NCBI RefSeq assembly: GCF_001447355.1
Contig: NZ_JXBW01000026.1
Location: 1 to 34,823, forward strand
Direction: 5' to 3'
DNA: 34,823 bases
Source: Alicyclobacillus tolerans
GTDB lineage: Bacteria > Bacillota > Bacilli > Alicyclobacillales > Alicyclobacillaceae
Shown: positions 1-7,323 of the stretch, piece after piece
Numbering within the stretch: the stretch's first letter is position 1
How the letters are laid out: each line of letters opens with the position of its first letter
Notes under the pieces: generated by a model
What the model was told of the DNA's origin: nothing
The model's input: the letters and a program-made list of their open reading frames with translations, nothing else
Databases searched by the model: none
Position numbers and translations under genes: made by a program

Positions 1-11
1 CATAGCAGAAG

Positions 12-218
12 CAAAGGTACATAGCAGGCGACAACCTGAGGCGAAGTTTATTCTGAGAAGCACACTGGCAGGCGAAAGTCAAAGCCGCGTGAGTGCCAGG
101 ACAAACGAATTCAGAACAAAGGTTGCACGCAACACAACTGCAGCGAAGTTTGGTCCGAGCGAACACATCTGCAGGCCGAAGGCCGAAGCCGTGTGAGCGA
201 GGAGCAAACGAAGCATGA
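12..218 (+). repeat. Imperfect ~103-bp tandem repeat in the 23S-5S rRNA spacer
   Basis: Two related units lie directly before the 5S gene. The first runs from about 12 to 116 and the second from about 117 to 218. Both contain CAAAGG near the start, GCGAAGTTT (41-49 and 143-151), then GCAGGC/GCAGGCCGAA, a GCCGYGTGAG block and CAAACGAA near the end. No 23S 3' end and no tRNA is visible, so the 23S gene must lie upstream of the window. The repeats may be spacer duplications or rRNA-processing stems. I aligned the copies by eye and the exact boundaries are uncertain. Confidence 0.55.
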
Positions 219-220
219 AA

Positions 221-339
221 GTCTGGTGACCATAGCGGAGGGGAAACACCCGAACCCATCCCGAACACGGACGTGAAGACCTCCAGCGCCGACAACACTT
301 GTCTCGAGAGGGACTGGGAAGGTAGGTCGTTGCCAGGCA
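221..339 (+). rRNA. rrf: 5S ribosomal RNA
   Basis: The ~118-nt segment has the hallmarks of bacterial 5S rRNA. It starts GTCTGGTGACCATAGCGGAG, contains the conserved ACCCGAACCCATCCCGAACACG core (split here only by my reading), and ends in GTAGGTCGTTGCCAGGC, which can pair with the 5' end to form helix I. It is the last gene of an rRNA operon read rightwards, since an intrinsic terminator follows within 10 nt. The precise ends are estimated from the helix I pairing and may be off by one or two bases. Confidence 0.93.
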
Positions 340-347
340 AGGGAGAA

Positions 348-380
348 CAGAGTCAGGCGGAGATGCCTGGCTCTGTTTTG
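348..380 (+). terminator. Rho-independent terminator of the rRNA operon
   Basis: The arms CAGAGTCAGGC (348-358) and GCCTGGCTCTG (365-375) form an 11-bp stem with one G-U pair and a 6-nt loop, followed by TTTTG. It lies just behind 5S rRNA. Confidence 0.85.
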
Positions 381-591
381 CTATATGCACAATTCCCCGC
401 CCACATCCCCGAAAACAGAAGCTCAGCCCAGCCGAGTGCATCTAAAGGCCAGGCTGCGGCCTGACACGATAGGTACGAGAAGAGACCCAAACTGGTTTCT
501 CGCGTCTAACTATAGTCACACTGGATCTTAGCGCAAGTCAGGGTAAACGGTTACAGTGTTCTTGGTAAGTTCGTGATGGGGAGATGAGGCC

Positions 592-1725
592 ATGTCCATC
601 GAATCGTACAAACCAGGTTTAGAGAACGTGATCGCATGTGAAACGTCCATATCGTATCTGGATGTCGAGCATGAGGAAATCGTTATACGAGGATACGACT
701 TGATCGATCTCGCTAGGCAATTGTCTTATGTCGACGTGATTGGTTTGCTACTGTATGGACGACTGCCTTCGCCTGACGAACGGGTGACGATTGAACAGAT
801 GTTGTCCGAGCAGGCTCATCTGCCTGAAGGTATTTATGCCATTTTAAGCAGTTTGCCCGCTTCGACACACCCGATGGACGCCTTGCGCACCGGTGTATCC
901 GCACTCTCAGGGTTTGATCCAGAACTCGCAGATGCTTCTGTGGAGGCCAATCGGCGACGGGCGTTCCGTCTACTTGCGCTCGTACCGCAAATCGTAGCGA
1001 ACAGCTATCACATCGCGCGCGGGGAAGGCGTTGTGCAGCCGCGCTCAGATTTATCGTTTGTCGCAAATAGCTTATATATGATCACGAAGCGCGAGCCGAG
1101 CGCCGCGGAGGAACGCTATTATAATCAAGTGCTGATGGTTTACTGTGAACACGAACTGCCAAACTCTACGTTCGCCGCGCGCGTCATTGCCTCGACGCAA
1201 TCGGACATGTATGGGGCGTTGACTGGTGCCGTGGCGTCACTGAAGGGACCCCTACACGGAGGCGCGAACGAGGCCGTAATGAACATGCTCCTTGAGGCGC
1301 AGACGGTGGAAGGGTTTGAACGGCTCGTTCGGACGAAGCTTGCGAACAGGGAAAAGATTATGGGATTTGGGCACCGAGTGTACATGCGCAAGAGCGATCC
1401 GCGTGCACTTTTAATGAAAGAGGCACTTAGGGAAATGTCTGAGGCCTCGGGCGATGATCGTTTGTATCGCATGTGTCTTGCAGGTGAAGAAATTGTGCGC
1501 GAGGAGAAAGGGCTGTTTCCCAATCTCGACTACTATGCCGCACCTGTCATGCATCTGCTTGGCATTCCAGTTGAACTGTTTACACCTGTGTTTTTTGCGG
1601 CGCGCGTCGTCGGACTGGCTGCGCATGTGACGGAGCAGTTGGAGCACAATCGTTTATTTAGGCCTCGCGTTTTGTACACTGGCCCACGCGGGTATAGAGT
1701 TTCACAAATAATCGCGGACAACTAA
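592..1725 (+). CDS. prpC: 2-methylcitrate synthase / citrate synthase family protein
   Basis: The product condenses propionyl-CoA (or acetyl-CoA) with oxaloacetate, the first step of the methylcitrate cycle in the cytoplasm. At 377 residues it has the usual length of the short Gram-positive PrpC/MmgD enzymes. The citrate-synthase catalytic residues are visible: His222 in PLHGGANEAV, His261 in GFGHRVY and Asp313 in NLDYY. The ATG start follows a GGGGAGATGAGG ribosome site. Substrate choice cannot be read from the sequence, but the next two genes are prpD and prpB, which makes the methylcitrate role much more likely than a housekeeping citrate synthase. The gene is the first of a three-gene operon matching mmgD-mmgE-yqiQ of Bacillus subtilis. 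I could not settle on a promoter between 381 and 591. Confidence 0.9.
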   Translation: MSIESYKPGLENVIACETSISYLDVEHEEIVIRGYDLIDLARQLSYVDVIGLLLYGRLPSPDERVTIEQMLSEQAHLPEGIYAILSSLPASTHPMDALRTGVSALSGFDPELADASVEANRRRAFRLLALVPQIVANSYHIARGEGVVQPRSDLSFVANSLYMITKREPSAAEERYYNQVLMVYCEHELPNSTFAARVIASTQSDMYGALTGAVASLKGPLHGGANEAVMNMLLEAQTVEGFERLVRTKLANREKIMGFGHRVYMRKSDPRALLMKEALREMSEASGDDRLYRMCLAGEEIVREEKGLFPNLDYYAAPVMHLLGIPVELFTPVFFAARVVGLAAHVTEQLEHNRLFRPRVLYTGPRGYRVSQIIADN

Positions 1726-1791
1726 CGATACGAGACTCGATGACTGGATTGCTGGCTATAGGTTTTCATCACACGGAGGGTGTTAGTAAGT

Positions 1792-3243
1792 ATGGCTACA
1801 GAGGATGCAGTACATGACAATCATCGTGGCACCATAGACGACGTTCTCGTCAACATTACGGACTATGTCCTGGGATTAGGGCAAGCAAGTGAAGAGGCCG
1901 TGGAAACGGCACGCTACGTTCTTATGGACACGCTCGGTGTGGGTATGCTGGCTTTGCGGTTCCCGGAATGTGCGAAACACATTGGTCCGTATGTGCCAAA
2001 CTTTAGCGTATCGTTAGGAGCCCGCGTACCGGGCACGAAATACGAGCTGGATCCGGTGCAGGCGGCATTTAATATTGGCGTGATGATTCGCTGGCTAGAT
2101 TACAACGATACATGGCTGGCGGCAGAGTGGGGACATCCCTCTGACAATTTAGGTGCCATTTTGGCTGGGGCCGATTACATGAGCCGGCAAAATCGATTGC
2201 ACGGAAAACCACCAGTGACCATCAGGCAGTTGCTCGAGCGCATGGTACAAGCACATGAGATCCAAGGTGTGTTGGCTCTGGATAACAGTTTGAATCGTCG
2301 CGGGATCGATCACGTCCTATTTGTCAAAGTTGCTTCTACAGCGGTCGCCACAGCGATGCTTGGTGGCAACAAGGAGCAGGTGTTGAATGCTGTCTCAAAC
2401 GCCTGGATTGACAATGGACCTCTTCGGACGTATCGCCATGCGCCCAATACCGGATCGCGCAAGTCATGGGCCGCAGGTGATGCGACTAGCCGTGCAGTGT
2501 GGCTCGCCTTCATGGCTCTCCGTGACGAAATGGGTTATCCAAACGCGCTTACGGCACCAAAGTGGGGATTTCAGGACGTTGTCATGGGTGGCAAGGAGAT
2601 CGTGCTGGCGCGGCCGCTCGCTTCGTATGTCATGGAGAATGTATTGTTTAAAATCTCGTTTCCAGCTGAATTTCACGCGCAAACAGCCGTCGAATGTGCA
2701 ATTCAGTTGCATGAACAGGTTGCGGGTCGCATTGACGAGATCGAGCGAATCGTCATCACGACGCACGAGTCGGCGATTCGCATCATTGATAAGAAGGGAC
2801 CATTGTACAATCCGGCAGATCGCGATCACTGTCTGCAGTATATGACGGCAATCGGTCTTTTGTATGGGTATCTTACGGCAGATCACTACGAGGACGAGAC
2901 GGCAAAAGATCCGCGCATCGATTGGCTACGCGAACGTATGGAAGTCATCGAGGATGTTCAATACAGTCGTGATTACCTCGATCCTGACAAACGTTCTATC
3001 GCAAACGCCGTACAGGTGTTTTTCCACGACGGATCACATACCGAGAAGGTCGTCTGCGAGTATCCGATTGGCCATCGTCGGCGTCGTGCGGAGGGACTGC
3101 CGAAGATTGTGGAGAAATTCCGAGCAAATTTGGCGACCCGGTTTCCACAAAAACGCGTTGATCGCATTCTCGGTCAATGTCTCGATACGCAATCCCTTTA
3201 CGAAATGGGCGTCGATGAGTTTGTTCAACTGTTTGTTATTTGA
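1792..3243 (+). CDS. prpD: 2-methylcitrate dehydratase (MmgE/PrpD family)
   Basis: The enzyme dehydrates 2-methylcitrate to 2-methylaconitate, the second step of the methylcitrate cycle. The 483-residue product matches the PrpD family in length. It has the family's early conserved stretch around [15 protein letters not shown] and the later [19 protein letters not shown] region, where PrpD proteins carry their active-site residues. The reading frame also offers an upstream GTG at 1780, but that codon overlaps the GGAGGG ribosome site (1775-1780). The ATG at 1792 is therefore the better start, with an 11-nt spacing that is slightly long. The gene starts 66 nt after prpC and ends 27 nt before prpB, so one transcript is likely. 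Confidence 0.9.
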   Translation: MATEDAVHDNHRGTIDDVLVNITDYVLGLGQASEEAVETARYVLMDTLGVGMLALRFPECAKHIGPYVPNFSVSLGARVPGTKYELDPVQAAFNIGVMIRWLDYNDTWLAAEWGHPSDNLGAILAGADYMSRQNRLHGKPPVTIRQLLERMVQAHEIQGVLALDNSLNRRGIDHVLFVKVASTAVATAMLGGNKEQVLNAVSNAWIDNGPLRTYRHAPNTGSRKSWAAGDATSRAVWLAFMALRDEMGYPNALTAPKWGFQDVVMGGKEIVLARPLASYVMENVLFKISFPAEFHAQTAVECAIQLHEQVAGRIDEIERIVITTHESAIRIIDKKGPLYNPADRDHCLQYMTAIGLLYGYLTADHYEDETAKDPRIDWLRERMEVIEDVQYSRDYLDPDKRSIANAVQVFFHDGSHTEKVVCEYPIGHRRRRAEGLPKIVEKFRANLATRFPQKRVDRILGQCLDTQSLYEMGVDEFVQLFVI

Positions 3244-3270
3244 CGTTCGTGTTTTGAGGAGGAATAGCTT

Positions 3271-4188
3271 GTGGCCTGGTTGGTTGAACAACAGCCCAGT
3301 CAGGAAGAACTGGCACAACAGTTTTTAAAGCGCATTTCAGAAGCTGACATACTTAAAATTCCAGGTGCACACGATGGGCTGGCTGCGCGCATTGCCAAGC
3401 AGGTCGGCTTTGAAGCCTTGTATCTGTCAGGAGCGGCGTATACAGCAAGCCGGGGCCTACCCGATCTCGGCATCGTGTATTCCAATGAGGTGGCGGAACG
3501 TGCAGCGGATCTTGTCCGTGCTTCTGGGTTGCCGGTGTTGGTCGACATTGACACAGGGTATGGCGGCGTTCTCAACGTGGCAAGAACCGCAAAGGAAATG
3601 GTGGAGGCGCGCGTGGCTGCCGTGCAGATAGAAGACCAAGTGATGCCGAAAAAATGCGGCCATCTGAATGGTAAGCAGGTCGTTGAGCCATCCGAGATGA
3701 TTGAGAAAATCCACATGCTGAAGACTGCCGCTCCGACGCTGGTCGTCGTTGCTCGTTCGGACGCGAAGAGTGTTGAGGGTATCGACGCGATGATTGAACG
3801 GGCAAATCGGTACGTTGAAGCAGGGGCCGACGCCATTTTCCCTGAGGCTTTGGCGAGTGAAGAGGAGTTTCAGTACGTTGCGGAGCGTGTACAGGCACCG
3901 CTTCTGGCCAACATGACAGAATTCGGGCGGACACCTTACTACTCAGCTGAGCAGTTTCAGGCTTGGGGATATCGCATGGTGATTTACCCTGTAACAAGTT
4001 TGCGTGTCGCAGCGCATGCCGTGGAGCTCGTATATCGGGAACTCGCCGAGCATGGTACGCAAAAGGCGTTTGAGTCAGCGATGTTGACGCGGCAGGCGCT
4101 GTATGAAGCCATACGTTATTATGATTATGAAGCCCTTGACACGCATATCGCACAGACGGTGCTCGAAGGCCACATGAAGAAGAAGTGA
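3271..4188 (+). CDS. prpB: Methylisocitrate lyase
   Basis: The lyase splits 2-methylisocitrate into pyruvate and succinate, closing the methylcitrate cycle. It belongs to the isocitrate lyase/PEP mutase superfamily, and 305 residues is the normal PrpB length. Visible signatures are DIDTGYGG for metal binding and the catalytic loop PKKCGHLNGK with Cys129. The GTG start is set by the GAGGAGG ribosome site at 3257-3263. No aconitase, PrpF isomerase or propionyl-CoA synthetase gene lies nearby, so the general aconitase probably supplies the missing hydration step, and propionyl-CoA must come from elsewhere in the cell. Confidence 0.93.
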   Translation: MAWLVEQQPSQEELAQQFLKRISEADILKIPGAHDGLAARIAKQVGFEALYLSGAAYTASRGLPDLGIVYSNEVAERAADLVRASGLPVLVDIDTGYGGVLNVARTAKEMVEARVAAVQIEDQVMPKKCGHLNGKQVVEPSEMIEKIHMLKTAAPTLVVVARSDAKSVEGIDAMIERANRYVEAGADAIFPEALASEEEFQYVAERVQAPLLANMTEFGRTPYYSAEQFQAWGYRMVIYPVTSLRVAAHAVELVYRELAEHGTQKAFESAMLTRQALYEAIRYYDYEALDTHIAQTVLEGHMKKK

Positions 4189-4191
4189 CAC

Positions 4192-5094
4192 CTACGTGAG
4201 AGCATCTTCATTGGCATTGATACCTCCACGCGCATGTGCGAGAAAGTGATCAATCAAGATTTGCTTAGGACCATGGGCGTTCGCGATGAGTGAGATGTTC
4301 CACGTGCATGCGGATTCGAGCGGCAGGTAGGTGACGCCGTCCGCACGCAGATGTGTGAACGATACGGGTATCAATGCGACGCCCATGTTTGCTGCGACAA
4401 ACGCGACAATGGTTAAAATCTCGGGCGCTTCGACCGCCACCCGTGGCACAAATCCAGCTTCCTTGCAACACAGTGTTACAATTTCGTAGTAACCGGATCC
4501 GCTGCGGTACGGCGTGAGAATGAACGGATGCGGCGCGAGATCGCCAAGGGATACCGCCGTCTTGTGAGCGAGCGGGTGTGAACCGGGGAGTGCCGCCACC
4601 AAGGGCTCCTCGGCGATACCTTTGCAAATCAGGTTGGGATTGGCCACCGCTCCGCGGACGAGGCCGACGTCGATTTTGCCATCATAGAGTGCCTGCATTT
4701 GTTCCGTACTTTTCATTTGTCGCAACTCGATGTGTACGTCGGGAAAGTGCAGGCGAAACGTTTGCAGGATGGCCGCCACCCGATAGGTCAGGGAGCCAAC
4801 AAAGCCAATCGATAAGCTTCCTTTTCGTCCTACGTGAAACTGCTCGGCCTCGCGTCGGGCCTGTTCCATGGCAGTGAGGATTTCCCGGGCTTTCTCCAAA
4901 TAGACTTGTCCGGCGGCCGTCAGTTCGACGTGATGTCGATCTCGCGCGAACAACGGAAACCCTAGCATGTCTTCCAACTCTCGGATTTGTCGGCTCAGTG
5001 GCGATTGTGAAATGTGTAAGCGCTCGGCCGCGCGGCTGAAGTTCAACTCTTCAGCGACAGCGACAAAATAGCGGAGATGTCTGAACTCAATCAT
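4192..5094 (-). CDS. LysR-type transcriptional regulator
   Basis: This is a DNA-binding regulator with an N-terminal winged helix-turn-helix (residues about 2-60, with FSRAAERLHISQSPLSRQI) and a C-terminal effector-binding domain of about 200 residues. The ATG at 5094 fits the GGAAGG ribosome site with 8-nt spacing. A GTG nine bases upstream sits too close to that site. The gene converges on prpB, only 3 nt apart, and diverges from ilvA, sharing an 87-nt control region with it. By the usual LysR arrangement ilvA is the first candidate target, and the prp operon is second. The effector is unknown. The protein resembles the second LysR protein in this window (12582-13457), including the start of the helix-turn-helix domain, but has clearly diverged. 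Confidence 0.88.
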   Translation of the reverse strand: MIEFRHLRYFVAVAEELNFSRAAERLHISQSPLSRQIRELEDMLGFPLFARDRHHVELTAAGQVYLEKAREILTAMEQARREAEQFHVGRKGSLSIGFVGSLTYRVAAILQTFRLHFPDVHIELRQMKSTEQMQALYDGKIDVGLVRGAVANPNLICKGIAEEPLVAALPGSHPLAHKTAVSLGDLAPHPFILTPYRSGSGYYEIVTLCCKEAGFVPRVAVEAPEILTIVAFVAANMGVALIPVSFTHLRADGVTYLPLESACTWNISLIANAHGPKQILIDHFLAHARGGINANEDALT

Positions 5095-5181
5095 GCCAAT
5101 CACCTTCCATCATCCTGACGGCGCTATTGTATCACGAGCGCTCTTGCCATGCGTTTGCGGGAGGTAAAGGAGGCGTTCTAC

Positions 5182-6405
5182 TTGTTAAACGTTGCTGCAC
5201 CAACGGCGGCAGATGTCGAAGCGGCCCGCGAGCGATTGCGCGATCGCGTCTTGTATACGCCGCTCGACTATTCCGAGACATTCTCGCAGTTGTCCGCCAA
5301 CGATGTTTACCTAAAGCTCGAGAACCTACAAAAGACGGGATCCTTTAAGCTGCGAGGAGCTTACAACAAGATTTCCACGTTGACCGCAGACGAACAGGCA
5401 CGTGGCGTGATCGCAGCTTCCGCCGGCAATCACGCGCAGGGTGTCGCGTATGCCGCGCGCGGCAAGGGTGTCCCCTGCACGATCGTCATGCCGGAAGGCG
5501 CGAGTCTTGCCAAGGTGATGGCGACGCAGCGCTATGGCGCGCGCGTCGTTTTGCACGGAAACGATTACGATGAGGCATACGCCCACGCTAAGCAACTGGC
5601 GGACAGTGAAGGTCTCACATATATTCACGCGTTTGACGATCCGTACATCATTGCGGGGCAGGGGACGATAGGGCTGGAGGTCCTGGAACAACTGCCGGAT
5701 GTCGGAGCGATTGTCATCCCGATGGGCGGCGGTGGCCTTGCTACCGGGATTGCGTTGGCGGTCAAATCGCAGCGTCCAGACATCAAGATTATTGGCGTCC
5801 AGGCACAAGCTGTACCATCGTTCGTCCATGCTCTCGGGCGAGGCCAAATCGACGCTGTCCAGGGTCAGCCGACGATTGCCGATGGCATCGCCGTCAAGCG
5901 TCCCGGCGCATTGACGTTTGTTCTCGCCAGGCGTTATGTTGACGACGTCGTCACGGTGGACGAGGATGAGATTGCGCGGGCGATGATTTATTTACTTGAG
6001 CGTTGCAAGCTTGTCGCCGAGGGTGCCGCTGCTGCAGGCATTGCGGCAACGATTTTCCGAAAGATCCCGAACAACCTAGGGAAAGTTGTCTGTGTTCTCT
6101 CAGGCGGCAACGTCGATGTCGTTGTGTTGTCGCGCATCATCGAGCACGGCTTGACAGAAGCCGGCCGTTACCTGCGCCTTGCGGTCACTATTCAGGACAG
6201 AGTGGGGGCCTTGCGGGATGTGCTGGATATCGTGGCTCGGCATCGCGCCAATGTATTGACCGTGCACCATCAACGTGTCGGATCGCACATTCATCTCGGG
6301 CAGACAGAAGTGGAAATCGATTTGGAAACGCGCGATCACGCCCATATTCAAATACTGTGTGACGCGTTGAAGCAGGCTGGCTACACGCCAACCCTTCGCG
6401 ACTAG
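5182..6405 (+). CDS. ilvA: Threonine ammonia-lyase (threonine dehydratase)
   Basis: This PLP enzyme deaminates threonine to 2-oxobutyrate and ammonia. Visible signatures are GSFKLRGA with the PLP lysine (Lys56 from the chosen start), SAGNHAQG, and the phosphate-binding GGGGLATG. The last ~80 residues (YLRLAVTIQDRVGALRDVL onward) look like one ACT-type regulatory domain, as in short IlvA/TdcB forms rather than the two-domain E. coli IlvA. I chose TTG at 5182 because AAAGGAGG (5166-5173) lies 8 nt upstream. The in-frame ATG at 5149 has no ribosome site and would place this one inside the gene. Product 2-oxobutyrate feeds isoleucine synthesis or becomes propionyl-CoA, which fits the adjacent prp operon. 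Biosynthetic and catabolic roles cannot be separated from the sequence. Confidence 0.9.
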   Translation: MLNVAAPTAADVEAARERLRDRVLYTPLDYSETFSQLSANDVYLKLENLQKTGSFKLRGAYNKISTLTADEQARGVIAASAGNHAQGVAYAARGKGVPCTIVMPEGASLAKVMATQRYGARVVLHGNDYDEAYAHAKQLADSEGLTYIHAFDDPYIIAGQGTIGLEVLEQLPDVGAIVIPMGGGGLATGIALAVKSQRPDIKIIGVQAQAVPSFVHALGRGQIDAVQGQPTIADGIAVKRPGALTFVLARRYVDDVVTVDEDEIARAMIYLLERCKLVAEGAAAAGIAATIFRKIPNNLGKVVCVLSGGNVDVVVLSRIIEHGLTEAGRYLRLAVTIQDRVGALRDVLDIVARHRANVLTVHHQRVGSHIHLGQTEVEIDLETRDHAHIQILCDALKQAGYTPTLRD

Positions 6406-6472
6406 CAGCCTTCATACCAAGAAACCCCGTTTTTGTGCGCGATATGTAGTCAGGGGTGGATCAAAGCATAGA

Positions 6473-6551
6473 AAAACTGGCCTTTACTTCGTGAATGGCG
6501 CGATGACCACAGTCTGATGTCGCGCACATCGCAAAGCAAAGGCCGTTTTAT
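6473..6551. terminator. Two-way terminator with a long branched loop between ilvA and the next gene
   Basis: Outer arms GGCCTTTACTTCG (6479-6491) and CGCAAAGCAAAGGCC (6530-6544) pair with a few G-U pairs. On the plus strand they are followed by GTTTTA, and on the minus strand by AGTTTTTC, so either transcript could end here. The intervening bases can form an inner hairpin, GATGT/ACATC (6516-6520 with 6526-6530). The outer loop is long for a classical terminator, so confidence is moderate. Confidence 0.5.
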
Positions 6552-6567
6552 GCAAAACACATTTCGG

Positions 6568-7098
6568 TTAAACCCAGTTGTCTCCGTTGTTATCATTGAA
6601 CGAGTCGTTTTGGAACGGGTCATCATTCGTTGGGAAGTCCACCTGGTTGTCCCAACTGTTTGGGCCCATGTCGCCATACGGCCCTTGGTCATACGGGCCA
6701 TTGTTCCAATCGGCGCCCCCGTACTGATCCATGCCAATTTCTCGCTGCAATTGATCGATCTCATCTTGCTGAATAATGTTCTGCTGCATCAGCTCGTTGA
6801 TCATCTGCTGATCTTCCATCTGGCGAAACATGTCGTATTGCATCATGTCGATCCGCCCTTGTTCCAATAGGTAACTGAGCAGCGCACCAGCCGCCATGCC
6901 GCCGAGAAACGATCCGGTTCGCCCAAAACCGGCCGTATACCCTGGGTTGCTGTACGGCGGGGTCACATCGTAATACTGGTTGTCGCGAAATCCGTTGTTT
7001 TGAAACGGCCCTCTACGATAGCCGTTCCCAGCTTGATTTCGCCTTGCCAACAACACGACAAGCAGAATGACGATCACGACAAGCAAAATCACGATCAA
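6568..7098 (-). CDS. Small membrane-anchored Asn/Gln/Asp-rich protein of unknown function
   Basis: I do not recognise this 176-residue protein. Residues 2-18 are almost entirely Ile, Val and Leu (a membrane segment), followed by RRNQ and a Gly/Asn/Tyr/Pro-rich stretch. A Gly/Ala-rich hydrophobic patch (GGMAAGALLSYLL) then leads into a Gln/Met/Glu-rich helix with likely coiled-coil character (residues about 85-125). The acidic tail is rich in Asn and Asp. The layout suggests a single-pass protein with the bulk on one side of the membrane. The start is TTG at 7098 behind a GAGGTG ribosome site with 7-nt spacing. The gene is transcribed away from clpE, and the gap between them holds the CtsR-type boxes, but whether this gene shares that control is unknown. 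Confidence 0.7.
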   Translation of the reverse strand: MIVILLVVIVILLVVLLARRNQAGNGYRRGPFQNNGFRDNQYYDVTPPYSNPGYTAGFGRTGSFLGGMAAGALLSYLLEQGRIDMMQYDMFRQMEDQQMINELMQQNIIQQDEIDQLQREIGMDQYGGADWNNGPYDQGPYGDMGPNSWDNQVDFPTNDDPFQNDSFNDNNGDNWV

Positions 7099-7176
7099 GA
7101 TGTTTCACCTCTCGCTTTGATGTACCCATCATACCGATATCATCCCTCGCCGGCCATACAAAACACAAAAAATGTG

Positions 7177-7204
7177 TTGCAACTTTGCGAGGTTGCGTTA
7201 TAAT
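7177..7204 (+). promoter_or_regulatory. SigA-type promoter of clpE
   Basis: The -35 hexamer TTGCAA (7177-7182) and a perfect -10 TATAAT (7199-7204) are separated by 16 bp. Transcription should start near 7211, inside the first CtsR-type box. Confidence 0.75.
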
Positions 7205-7206
7205 AA

Positions 7207-7223
7207 GGTCAAGGATAGTCAAA
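7207..7223 (+). promoter_or_regulatory. CtsR operator, first box
   Basis: GGTCAAG-GAT-AGTCAAA fits the heptad direct repeat RGTCAAA-N3-RGTCAAA bound by the heat-shock repressor CtsR, with one mismatch in the first heptad. It overlaps the predicted transcription start, where a bound repressor would block RNA polymerase. A further GTCAAAC follows directly. Confidence 0.75.
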
Positions 7224-7244
7224 GTCAAACAAACACCTCTTATT

Positions 7245-7261
7245 GGTCAAAGATAGTTAAG
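7245..7261 (+). promoter_or_regulatory. CtsR operator, second box
   Basis: GGTCAAA-GAT-AGTTAAG repeats the CtsR heptad pattern 38 bp downstream of the first box. The first heptad is perfect and the second has two differences. Multiple CtsR boxes before clpE are usual in Bacilli. Confidence 0.65.
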
Positions 7262-7323
7262 GTTAACTGAGGATGATTCAGCTATTGCGAATGAAATGTT
7301 GAGTACAAGGGAGGTCAATCGAC

